Part shown: piece by piece, positions 1 to 5,023 of the stretch
Position numbering within the stretch: position 1 is the stretch's first letter
How the letters are laid out: each line of letters opens with the position of its first letter
From: Coriobacteriaceae bacterium
GTDB lineage: Bacteria; Actinomycetota; Coriobacteriia; Coriobacteriales; Eggerthellaceae
DNA: 6,945 nt
Assembly: GCA_015062635.1 (NCBI GenBank)
Contig: SUUF01000089.1
Coordinates: 1-6,945, forward strand
Direction: 5' to 3'
Made by a program: the position numbers and the translations under genes
The notes under the pieces: generated by a model
What the model saw: only the letters and a program-made list of their open reading frames with translations
What the model was told of the DNA's origin: nothing
Databases searched by the model: none

Positions 1-32
1 AACATCGTGCGCGATGCATCGTTGCCCGGAAA

Positions 33-73
33 CGACAAAGCCCGGCCGGGGGACGGTGTCCCCGACCGGGCTT
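33..73 (-). terminator. Intrinsic terminator closing the infC-rpmI-rplT-zinc-ribbon operon
   Basis: Read on the minus strand, a 16-base arm (73-58) pairs with 54-37 around a 3-base ACC loop. The helix is GC-rich and nearly perfect, with one G-U pair and one bulged C. Short T runs follow (TTTGTCGTTT). It begins 23 bases after the stop codon of the zinc-ribbon gene, where an operon end is expected. The T tract is interrupted, so termination may be incomplete. Positions 1-32, beyond it, hold nothing I can identify. Confidence 0.8.
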
Positions 74-96
74 CCGTTGTAATGCGGCCAGGCGCC

Positions 97-654
97 TTAC
101 GTGAACAGCTGGAACACGTTCTGGCACTTCGGGCAACGCACCTTGATGTTGCCCTTCCCCGCCGGCACGCGCAGATGCTGGCCGCAGCTGTCGCAGGTCA
201 CGGTGACCTTCTCGGGCTGCGCAGGCGCGGGCTCGGGTTCCGGCTCCGGTTCCGGCTCGCGGACGGACTCGTCCGCATAGTCGTCCTCGAAGTCCTGGCG
301 GGCCGCCTCGCGCTCGCGGGCACGCTGCTCGCGGCGGGCGCGGCGCTCCTCGCGCGCGGCCTCGGCGGCTTCGTCATCGCCGCGTCCGAAGCGCTGGAAG
401 ATTCCCAGGAACGCCTCGTTCTCGGCCTGACGCGCCGCGATGTCGCGGGAATTCATCCGCAGGGCGGCGTATACCGCCGCAGCGATGCCCAACAGCAGCA
501 CCAACACATACAAGATGGGGTTGATGCCGACGCAGAAGAAGCTGAGGACGACCAGCACGATGGCCGCGATCAGGCAGGTGCGCGAAATCGCGTCACCGCC
601 GTTTCGCCCCACCATGTGCTCATCGTATCTGTCTTTGAAGCCCTCTGCTGCCAT
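97..654 (-). CDS. Two-helix membrane protein with C-terminal zinc ribbon (MJ0042-like)
   Basis: This 185-residue protein has not been assigned a function that I know of. A short N-terminal segment carries a GRNGGD motif (residues 16-21). Two hydrophobic helices follow at about 25-43 and 46-66, then a charged Arg/Glu/Ala helix (70-125) likely to be coiled coil, then a Glu-Pro repeat (133-142). The C-terminal zinc ribbon has Cys pairs at 154/157 and 174/177, in the CxxC-x16-CxxC arrangement of MJ0042-type ribbons. The N-terminal half (GRxGxD, two helices, then Ser-Arg and Arg-x-x-Glu-Asn) resembles small membrane proteins with a zinc ribbon that I recall from other Gram-positive bacteria; this is recollection, not a search. 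The ATG start has AGGAGG 7 bases upstream. The gene follows rplT by 21 bases with no terminator between, so it is probably co-transcribed. The ribbon could bind nucleic acid or protein at the cytoplasmic membrane face; that is inference. Confidence 0.85.
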   Translation of the reverse strand: MAAEGFKDRYDEHMVGRNGGDAISRTCLIAAIVLVVLSFFCVGINPILYVLVLLLGIAAAVYAALRMNSRDIAARQAENEAFLGIFQRFGRGDDEAAEAAREERRARREQRAREREAARQDFEDDYADESVREPEPEPEPEPAPAQPEKVTVTCDSCGQHLRVPAGKGNIKVRCPKCQNVFQLFT

Positions 655-675
655 GTGCGGGCCTCCTATCTCGGT

Positions 676-1029
676 TTACAGGGCCTTCTTGGCGGCCTCG
701 ACCAGCGCGGCGAACGCCTGCGGGTCGTTGATGGCCATATCGGAGAGAACCTTGCGGTCGAGCTCGATGCCGGCCTTCTTCAGACCGTCCATGAACTTGG
801 AGTAGCTCAGGCCGTTGATGCGGGCGCCGGCGTTGATGCGGGTGATCCACAGGCGGCGAATCTCGCGCTTCTTGTTGCGGCGATCGCGGTACTGGTACTG
901 CAGGGAGTGCTGCACCTGCTCCTTGGCGGCACGATAGCTACGGGACTTCGCTCCGTAGTAGCCCTTCGCGCGCTCGAGGGTGGTACGGCGCTTCTTCTTG
1001 GCATTGACTGCACGCTTGACACGAGCCAT
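676..1029 (-). CDS. rplT: 50S ribosomal protein L20
   Basis: Ribosomal protein L20 binds 23S rRNA early in assembly of the large subunit. In several bacteria it also binds its own mRNA to repress the infC operon. The 117-residue product is full length (family about 118). It begins MARVKRAVNAKKKRR and has the expected very basic N-terminal extension followed by the compact RNA-binding C-terminal domain, including the INAGARINGLSYSKFM stretch (about residues 65-80). The ATG is preceded by a strong AAGGAGG site. It lies 28 bases after rpmI in the conserved infC-rpmI-rplT order. The structured leader upstream of infC is a plausible target for L20 autoregulation, but I cannot show the binding site. 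Confidence 0.98.
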   Translation of the reverse strand: MARVKRAVNAKKKRRTTLERAKGYYGAKSRSYRAAKEQVQHSLQYQYRDRRNKKREIRRLWITRINAGARINGLSYSKFMDGLKKAGIELDRKVLSDMAINDPQAFAALVEAAKKAL

Positions 1030-1057
1030 GTTTATTCCTCCTTAACGGCTACCCGGC

Positions 1058-1255
1058 TTAACGCAGGCCGAGGTTGCGGGCGATCTTCTTGTAGTCGGCG
1101 GAAGCCACTTCGGTCTCGTGACGGAAGTTGCGCTTGCGCTTCTGGCTCTTCTTGGTGAGGATATGGCTCTTGTAGGCCTTGGAGCGCATGATCTTGCCGG
1201 ATCCGGTGACGCGGAAGCGCTTCGCGGAACCGCGGTGGGTCTTCATCTTGGGCAT
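1058..1255 (-). CDS. rpmI: 50S ribosomal protein L35
   Basis: Ribosomal protein L35 is a small basic large-subunit protein. The product is 65 residues, the usual length, starting MPKMKTHRGSAKRFRVTGSG and ending in KKIARNLGLR, both typical of the family. The start was fixed at the ATG at 1255 because longer readings in this frame run back into infC, which is read in a different frame. The ATG shares its first base with the last base of the infC TAA stop (TAATG), so translation is probably coupled to infC. An AAAGGAAG Shine-Dalgarno site sits inside the 3' end of infC. The gap to rplT is 28 bases. Confidence 0.97.
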   Translation of the reverse strand: MPKMKTHRGSAKRFRVTGSGKIMRSKAYKSHILTKKSQKRKRNFRHETEVASADYKKIARNLGLR

Positions 1256-1827
1256 TATTCTTCCTTTCCCTTTTCTTCGGAGGCCTTCTTCTCGGCCTTC
1301 TTCTTCTGGACATTGGCGGGCAGGGGCGCGATGAGCATGTGCATGTTGCGTCCCTCCATCTTGGGCTGGTTCTCGATGACTGCCTGGTCCTTCAGGTCCT
1401 CGGCGAGTCGTTCCAGAATTCCCAGGCCCTGGTCGGGATGAGCCATTTCGCGGCCGCGGAACATGATCGTGATCTTCACCTTGCTGCCAGCGGCGAGGAA
1501 GCGCTCGACGTGCTTCTTCTTGGTGTTGTAGTCGCCGACATCGATCTTGGGACGGAATTTCATCTCCTTGATCTCGACCTTGCTCTGCTTCTTGCGCGCC
1601 TGCTTCTGCTTGATCGCCTGCTCGTACTTGTACTTCCCGTAGTCCATGATGCGGCATACGGGCGGGTTGGAATTCGGTGCGATCTCCACCAAGTCCAAGC
1701 CGGCATTCATCGCGATGCGACGGGCATCCGCAATGGGGTAGATTCCCAACTGCTCGCCGTCATAGCTGATCAGACGGCATTCTGGGCAGGTAATCTTCTC
1801 GTTGAGTCGAAACCCTTGAGCAGCTAT
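1255..1827 (-). CDS. infC: Translation initiation factor IF-3, probable AUA start
   Basis: IF-3 binds the 30S subunit, prevents premature 50S joining and checks start-codon and initiator-tRNA fidelity. From the chosen start the protein is 190 residues. The N-terminal domain spans about 6-75 and contains the family signature R-I-M-D-Y-G-K-Y-K-Y at 59-68. A lysine-rich linker leads to the C-terminal domain (about 82-170) with FRGREMAH at 123-130. The last 20 residues are a Lys/Glu-rich tail. The start is placed at ATA (1827-1825) because a strong AAGGAGGT lies 7 bases upstream and the resulting N-terminus (AAQGFRLNEKI) aligns in length with known IF-3 proteins. The nearby GTG (1836) overlaps the Shine-Dalgarno itself and cannot use it. 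An in-frame ATG at 1968 has no ribosome site and would add 47 residues that do not resemble IF-3. The stop overlaps rpmI by one base. Confidence 0.96.
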   Translation of the reverse strand: MAAQGFRLNEKITCPECRLISYDGEQLGIYPIADARRIAMNAGLDLVEIAPNSNPPVCRIMDYGKYKYEQAIKQKQARKKQSKVEIKEMKFRPKIDVGDYNTKKKHVERFLAAGSKVKITIMFRGREMAHPDQGLGILERLAEDLKDQAVIENQPKMEGRNMHMLIAPLPANVQKKKAEKKASEEKGKEE

Positions 1828-1842
1828 CTCGCCCACCTCCTT
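1825..1842 (-). promoter_or_regulatory. infC ribosome binding site and non-canonical AUA initiation codon
   Basis: On the minus strand AAGGAGGT (1842-1835) is followed by the 7-base spacer GGGCGAG and then ATA (1827-1825). This is a near-perfect anti-16S match with ordinary spacing and no ATG, GTG or TTG at the expected place. infC genes in enterobacteria and bacilli are known to use AUU, which lets IF-3 repress its own synthesis by rejecting non-canonical starts. AUA here fits the same logic. This site decides the start call for infC. Confidence 0.8.
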
Positions 1843-2021
1843 CTTGCGCTTACCGCGCGTCGTTGCCTTTCGGCCCTCCACGAAAAAGGCCCGAGCTTCC
1901 CGCCCGGGCCCATGCACGCACGTGTACCGGCTCGAAAGCCGGAACCTCTCGCTATTCACAGGGCCCATCAGCTGCACGCGGCGCCGAACCAGGCGGGGAC
2001 CTTCGTCCCTCTTCAGTAACC
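1828..2021 (-). promoter_or_regulatory. Structured infC leader, candidate attenuator
   Basis: The leader is about 190 nt if transcription starts just below the predicted -10 box. In order of transcription it can form a hairpin GGGAC-GAAG-GTCCC (2009-1996), an isolated GGGCCC (1966-1961), a hairpin CCGGCT-TTCG-AGCCGG with a UUCG tetraloop (1942-1927), and then an intrinsic terminator whose 5' arm begins with GGGCCC. GGGCCC is self-complementary, so the upstream copy can pair with the copy at 1911-1906. That would enclose the UUCG hairpin and break the terminator stem. The layout is that of a terminator/antiterminator switch. infC operons of Bacillota have L20-controlled leaders (Rfam L20_leader). 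Whether this one binds L20 or another effector is not visible. Confidence 0.6.
1883..1910 (-). terminator. Intrinsic terminator inside the infC leader (attenuator)
   Basis: On the minus strand the arms are GGCCCGGGC (1910-1902) and GCTCGGGCC (1896-1888). They form a 9-bp stem with one G-U pair around the loop GGGAA, followed directly by five T residues (1887-1883). This is a textbook intrinsic terminator, located 56 bases before the infC AUA start and upstream of the whole operon. It would have to be bypassed for expression of infC, rpmI and rplT, so it is best read as a regulated attenuator rather than the end of another gene. Confidence 0.78.
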
Positions 2022-2027
2022 TATGGA

Positions 2028-2036
2028 ATGGTAGCA
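2028..2036 (-). promoter_or_regulatory. Possible extended -10 promoter for infC operon
   Basis: The minus strand reads TGC-TACCAT (2036-2028), an extended -10 with four of six consensus bases in the hexamer. No convincing -35 lies 16-18 bases upstream (CCGTGT at 17). The position, upstream of the structured leader and downstream of the terminator at 2204-2244, is where a promoter is needed. Positions 2045-2203 are GC-rich and hold no gene I can support. Confidence 0.35.
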
Positions 2037-2203
2037 CAGGTCGCTCGAGAACACGGTATTTCCACAACCTCTTGACGCAGGGCGGGTGCGGCGGGCGCGG
2101 ACGCGGGTGCAGCCGGCGCAAAACCCGGTGCGGGCAGGTGTGTAAACGTCGCGTTGAAACGGGGAAAATGCGCCCGGACCACCTGCAGCCTTATCTCCCC
2201 TGC

Positions 2204-2244
2204 AAAACGAAGGACCTACCGGCTAGGGGGTACCGGTAGGTCCT
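2204..2244 (-). terminator. Strong intrinsic terminator after the 98-residue ORF
   Basis: A perfect 12-bp inverted repeat has arms AGGACCTACCGG (2211-2222) and CCGGTAGGTCCT (2233-2244), separated by a 10-base loop. On the minus strand the stem is followed by TCGTTTTG; the plus-strand side is followed by GGGGGT with no T run. It therefore acts mainly on leftward transcripts. It starts 27 bases after the stop codon of the 98-residue gene and separates the envelope gene cluster from the infC operon. Confidence 0.88.
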
Positions 2245-2271
2245 GGGGGTAACCTTCGCGCGGCCTAACGG

Positions 2272-2568
2272 CTACTTCACCGAGGCGTAGAACGTCGCCT
2301 CGTCGAACAGCTCGTTAACCGACTTGCCGGCCTCGCCGAACGGGAGGTCGAGGAATTCGCTGAGCATCGGGACGAGCTCGCTGCAGTCGACATAGTGGCC
2401 CTTCTCGTTGAGCTTCGTTGTGTCCTGCACCCGCCAGTAGCGGTCGTTCACGTCCGTCAGGTAATAGCTCGCGCCGTCGACGTCCATATACACGGAGTGA
2501 TTCGCGTGCAGGTACGTCTTCAGCTCGTCGTGCGAGATTTCCAGCTTCTCCTCTGCCTTAGCGCCCAT
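2272..2568 (-). CDS. Conserved-looking hypothetical protein, 98 residues
   Basis: I do not recognise this protein. It is small, acidic and apparently soluble: there is no signal peptide and no membrane helix. It is rich in aromatic residues (an SYYLTDVNDRYWRVQD stretch at about 34-49) and has one cysteine (about 62). A helix-like C-terminal half ends in LFDEATFYASVK. The ATG start has AGGGG five bases upstream, the same spacing as other genes in this run. It follows the 276-residue gene by 36 bases and is closed by a strong terminator. It is therefore either the last gene of that operon or a separate small unit driven by an extended -10 box overlapping the upstream stop codon. The sequence composition looks like that of a real, cytoplasmic protein. 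No function can be given. Confidence 0.8.
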   Translation of the reverse strand: MGAKAEEKLEISHDELKTYLHANHSVYMDVDGASYYLTDVNDRYWRVQDTTKLNEKGHYVDCSELVPMLSEFLDLPFGEAGKSVNELFDEATFYASVK

Positions 2569-2603
2569 ATCGGCCCCTTTCGCTTGTAATTCGTAACGCG
2601 AAC

Positions 2604-2612
2604 ATCATAGCA
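2604..2612 (-). promoter_or_regulatory. Possible extended -10 promoter for the 98-residue ORF
   Basis: The minus strand reads TGC-TATGAT (2612-2604): five of six bases match the -10 consensus, with a TGn extension. It overlaps the stop codon of the 276-residue gene and would give a leader of about 30 bases. No -35 is evident (CTGCGT at 17 bases). It could be fortuitous, since part of it is coding sequence. Confidence 0.3.
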
Positions 2613-3435
2613 GAGGGCCGGCGGTTACGCAGAGCACGCGATGCGTGTAAACGAGGTTACCCGTCTGGATCGCCTCGGCGTAATCGTAGTCGAGCGATGC
2701 GCTCCACGCGATGGGCCCTCCCGCAGCGGCCGTTCCCTCGCCCTCGAAATCGGCGTGCTCGCGCTCGAGCGTGAACTGGTCGTCGCGGTAGGTGGAATAG
2801 GCTGCCGGGTCGTCGGGCAAGCGCACCGAACCCGCTTTCACGGCCACGCCCGCATCGGCAAGCGCGGCCTGCACCACATCGGCATCCTCGATGGCCTGGC
2901 GAAACGTCAGCGCATTCGAGAAGCCCATGCTGCGCAACGAGGCGGAATAGCCGGCCGCTGCCACCGCGCCGGAATCGTCGAGCCACAGGCGCACCGTTGG
3001 CGCCGCAGGACCGTCCTTCGCGCGTTCTTCGGCGAGCGCCACCGTCACGAGCTGGCTCCACGTGCCCGCCGGGTCGGCTTCCCGCGTGCGCACGGCCGCG
3101 CCGCGCCCGAGCGTGTCAACGGCGTCGTCGCAGGTCAGGCCCAGCAATTCCGCAAGCGGGGGAATCTCGATGGACGCCGTCGTGCGGACGGTCGGGTCGG
3201 CATTGACCCCGGCGTCCCCATCCTGCGCGCGGGCATCGAGCTCTTGCGCCGCCGCGCCCTGCTGCTGGTGGGCCGCCACCGCGCGATCGTGCCCCGCAAG
3301 CGCAAGGCACACGGCCGCGACCACGATAAACACCGCAAGGCAGGCCACGGCGACGGCGACGACGGCGTTCACGCGCCGTGCGCCGTGCGCCCCGTCTGTT
3401 GAACTGGGTGTTTGCGTGGCATCAAACGTGCTCAA
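2605..3435 (-). CDS. Membrane-anchored exported protein of unknown function, 276 residues
   Basis: I do not recognise a family. Residues 1-22 are polar and would be cytoplasmic. A single hydrophobic helix at about 23-47 anchors the protein. A Gln/Ala-rich linker (52-80) leads to a domain of about 190 residues that should lie outside the membrane. That domain contains an IPPLAELLGLTCDDAVDTLG segment at 91-110, faintly like the start of a PASTA repeat but too weak to call. Two cysteines (102 and 269) could form a disulfide. The start is TTG (3435-3433), chosen because GAGGA lies five bases upstream; no better ATG is present near the N-terminus. It begins 21 bases after the tail-anchored protein gene, so the two are probably co-translated. 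A role with the upstream lipoprotein at the cell surface is inference. Confidence 0.8.
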   Translation of the reverse strand: MSTFDATQTPSSTDGAHGARRVNAVVAVAVACLAVFIVVAAVCLALAGHDRAVAAHQQQGAAAQELDARAQDGDAGVNADPTVRTTASIEIPPLAELLGLTCDDAVDTLGRGAAVRTREADPAGTWSQLVTVALAEERAKDGPAAPTVRLWLDDSGAVAAAGYSASLRSMGFSNALTFRQAIEDADVVQAALADAGVAVKAGSVRLPDDPAAYSTYRDDQFTLEREHADFEGEGTAAAGGPIAWSASLDYDYAEAIQTGNLVYTHRVLCVTAGPLL

Positions 3436-3456
3436 GGGCGTCCTCGAAACCCGCCG

Positions 3457-3879
3457 CTACAGGTACATCCGGACGATGTAGGCGACGATGGCGACGACGA
3501 CGATCGCGACCACCGCGAGCAGCACGCGATGCATGCCGGTAAACGACTTGGGGTCGGAAAGCCCCGCCTCGGCCTCGGCGAGTTCCTCGGCGCGACGGCG
3601 CAGCGCCTCCTGGCGGGCCGCCCGTGCGCGGTCTTCTTCGGAAGCGGGCGCGGCGGTGCTGGAAGCGGGCTCGTCGGCAGGGGCGGAATCGCCGGCGGTT
3701 TGCGCGCCGGCCTCGGGTTCGGGGTCGGAATCTTCCACCACCCGCGCAGACGGCGCAGGCGCGGGAACCGGTGCGGGCGTCGAACTTGCCGCCTTGCCCG
3801 ACCCGGCATGCACGACGAGCTCGTCGTCGTCTTCATGCACGGTTATCAGGCGGAACGGTTTCCCCTCGCGCGCTTCCAC
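3457..3879 (-). CDS. Tail-anchored protein with Pro/Ala/Glu linker and coiled coil, 140 residues
   Basis: The function is unknown. A short N-terminal segment (GKPFRLITVHEDDDELVVHAG, about 6-26) looks like a small beta structure. A low-complexity Pro/Ala/Ser/Glu linker follows (30-80), then a charged helix rich in Arg, Ala and Glu (81-106) likely to be coiled coil. The C-terminus is a hydrophobic helix (about 118-137) ending RMYL. There is no signal peptide, so it should be tail-anchored with the N-terminus in the cytoplasm. The start is placed at GTG (3879-3877): GCGGGG lies five bases upstream, and the open frame further upstream only overlaps the lipoprotein gene in another frame. A later in-frame GTG at residue 14 is possible but lacks as good a site. 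It starts 10 bases after the lipoprotein stop codon and ends 21 bases before the next gene. Confidence 0.75.
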   Translation of the reverse strand: MEAREGKPFRLITVHEDDDELVVHAGSGKAASSTPAPVPAPAPSARVVEDSDPEPEAGAQTAGDSAPADEPASSTAAPASEEDRARAARQEALRRRAEELAEAEAGLSDPKSFTGMHRVLLAVVAIVVVAIVAYIVRMYL

Positions 3880-3889
3880 GGAAACCCCG

Positions 3890-4741
3890 CTAGTCGTTCT
3901 TGTCGGCCTCGGCCTGGGCGCTTTCGGTGAGCGCAGCCGCCGAGATGTCGACGGTGCCGCCCGTCCACTTCGTGTTGATGACATCGAGCACGCCATTGCC
4001 CGAAATGGTCGAGAGGGCCTGGGTGATGCCGAGCTGCAGCGGGGTGTTCTCGCTGGCCGTGGCCACGCAATAGCCGTCAGGCTGCTGCATCAGGCCGATG
4101 ATGTGACCGCCGATGCCAAGGGAATTCATCACGTACGACCCCACCACGGCATCGGCCGCGGCATACTTCACCGAGCCGGCGTCGAGGTCCTGGAAGACGG
4201 TCTTCAGCTCGTCGTCGGCCTCGAGCGCGCTGTTGCCGTACTGACGCGTGACGAGCCATGCGGAAAGCGAGGAGGTCTGCGCGGCGATGACCGGGTTCTT
4301 CGATTTCTTGGGCACCTTCGCGCCCTCTTTCATGCTGAACATCGCGATGCATGCCGGCGCATAGGAATCGGAGGTCCAGCAGGCGCCGTCGGCCTCGCCC
4401 GGCTCGACGCCCATCACGACGTCGACGTCGCCGCCCGAGAGCGCCTCGAGGCCGTCCACGCCGACATCGACATACTCGACCTTCAGGCCCATCTCCTGGG
4501 CTAGCGCCGCGGCGATGTCCACATCGAGGCCGCTCATGCGCCCGTTCGACTGGCCGGCGAACGGGTAGCTCGACGCATCGACGCCCACGCGCAGCGTGCC
4601 CGGGTTCTGCAAGGCCGACGCTTCGATGGTCGGGTCCTTCATCGAGGCGTTGGGGTCGTAGGCCTGCGTGCATCCGCAGAGCGCGGTTACCAGGCAGGCA
4701 GCGAACGCGGCGACCAGCGCCGCAGCCACACGATTCTTCAT
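3890..4741 (-). CDS. Solute-binding lipoprotein, family 3 (SBP_bac_3-like), orphan
   Basis: This is probably an extracytoplasmic binding protein anchored by lipid, of the periplasmic binding protein family 3 that usually serves polar amino acid ABC importers. The 283-residue product has a positively charged N-terminus, a hydrophobic signal helix and a lipobox L-C-G-C with Cys24 as the lipidation site. The family signature GLDVDIAAALAQEM lies at 71-84, preceded by GTLRVGVDASSYPF (48-61). The later lobe includes the DAGSVKYAAADAVVGSYVM segment. The T-P-E-R motif that normally supplies the arginine gripping the amino acid carboxylate is not there; the aligned stretch reads VEPGEADGACWTSDSY (112-127) with Ala117 at the arginine position. 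Cys121 and Cys131 could form a disulfide. The ATG has AGGG six bases upstream. No permease or ATPase gene is in the window. Confidence 0.85.
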   Translation of the reverse strand: MKNRVAAALVAAFAACLVTALCGCTQAYDPNASMKDPTIEASALQNPGTLRVGVDASSYPFAGQSNGRMSGLDVDIAAALAQEMGLKVEYVDVGVDGLEALSGGDVDVVMGVEPGEADGACWTSDSYAPACIAMFSMKEGAKVPKKSKNPVIAAQTSSLSAWLVTRQYGNSALEADDELKTVFQDLDAGSVKYAAADAVVGSYVMNSLGIGGHIIGLMQQPDGYCVATASENTPLQLGITQALSTISGNGVLDVINTKWTGGTVDISAAALTESAQAEADKND

Positions 4742-4773
4742 ACTTTCCCTCGGCCTCCCTCAAGTCTATCCAT

Positions 4774-4785
4774 GCAGTTTCCCCC
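4774..4785 (-). repeat. GGGGGAAACTGC element, copy near the lipoprotein gene
   Basis: The minus strand reads GGGGGAAACTGC (4785-4774), just upstream of the -10-like TAGACT (4768-4763) and 33 bases before the lipoprotein ATG. It matches the element at 5023-5011 apart from one A. It may be an operator or promoter part; chance is not excluded. Confidence 0.35.
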
Positions 4786-5010
4786 GGCTGACCTAGTCTT
4801 TGCCCCCACACTCGCGCACTGGGGCGGCAGCTGCTCACCGCGTGCCCTCTCGCCCGGAGGCCCCTTGCCTGCATGGCGGGCGGTGCGACTTACTCCTAGG
4901 ATGCGCCATGATCGTCGCCGGCTCGCGCCGGTGGCTTACGTGGGTTCTTTCGACCGCATCTGCCATGAACTTTCAACTACAGACCCGGAAGAAACTGGAA
5001 TGATTCTAGC

Positions 5011-5023
5011 GCAGTTTTCCCCC
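5011..5023 (-). repeat. GGGGGAAAACTGC element, upstream copy
   Basis: The minus strand reads GGGGGAAAACTGC (5023-5011), two bases before the -10-like TAGAAT (5008-5003). It is the same as the element at 4785-4774 with one extra A, and both precede TAGA-type boxes in the same orientation. The repeated arrangement is what makes it worth listing. Confidence 0.35.

Noticed and set aside
12..21. Palindrome CGATGCATCG near the left edge
   Set aside because: A 10-base palindrome alone is weak evidence and no neighbouring gene start is visible to make it an operator.
7..1158. Long plus-strand open frame of 383 codons
   Set aside because: It is antisense to the zinc-ribbon, rplT and rpmI genes, which are certain or nearly so; long antisense frames are common in GC-rich DNA.
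1824..1913. Leader peptide frame starting at ATG 1913 (about 29 codons) with a TAG overlapping the infC start
   Set aside because: No Shine-Dalgarno, and the first codons are the terminator stem itself. The overlap with the ATA is suggestive but not enough to call a gene.
1255..1968. Longer infC reading starting at the in-frame ATG at 1968
   Set aside because: No ribosome site precedes it, the extra 47 residues run through the terminator hairpin and do not resemble IF-3, and a strong Shine-Dalgarno serves the downstream ATA.
2641..4504. Plus-strand open frames opposite the envelope gene cluster
   Set aside because: Low-complexity Arg/Ala/Ser-rich products without ribosome sites. The minus strand gives coherent signal peptide, membrane helices and family motifs.
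4742..5000. Riboswitch or small RNA upstream of the lipoprotein gene
   Set aside because: Several short stems can be drawn, but I found none of the conserved cores of the common riboswitches or of SRP RNA, and no terminator switch near the start codon.
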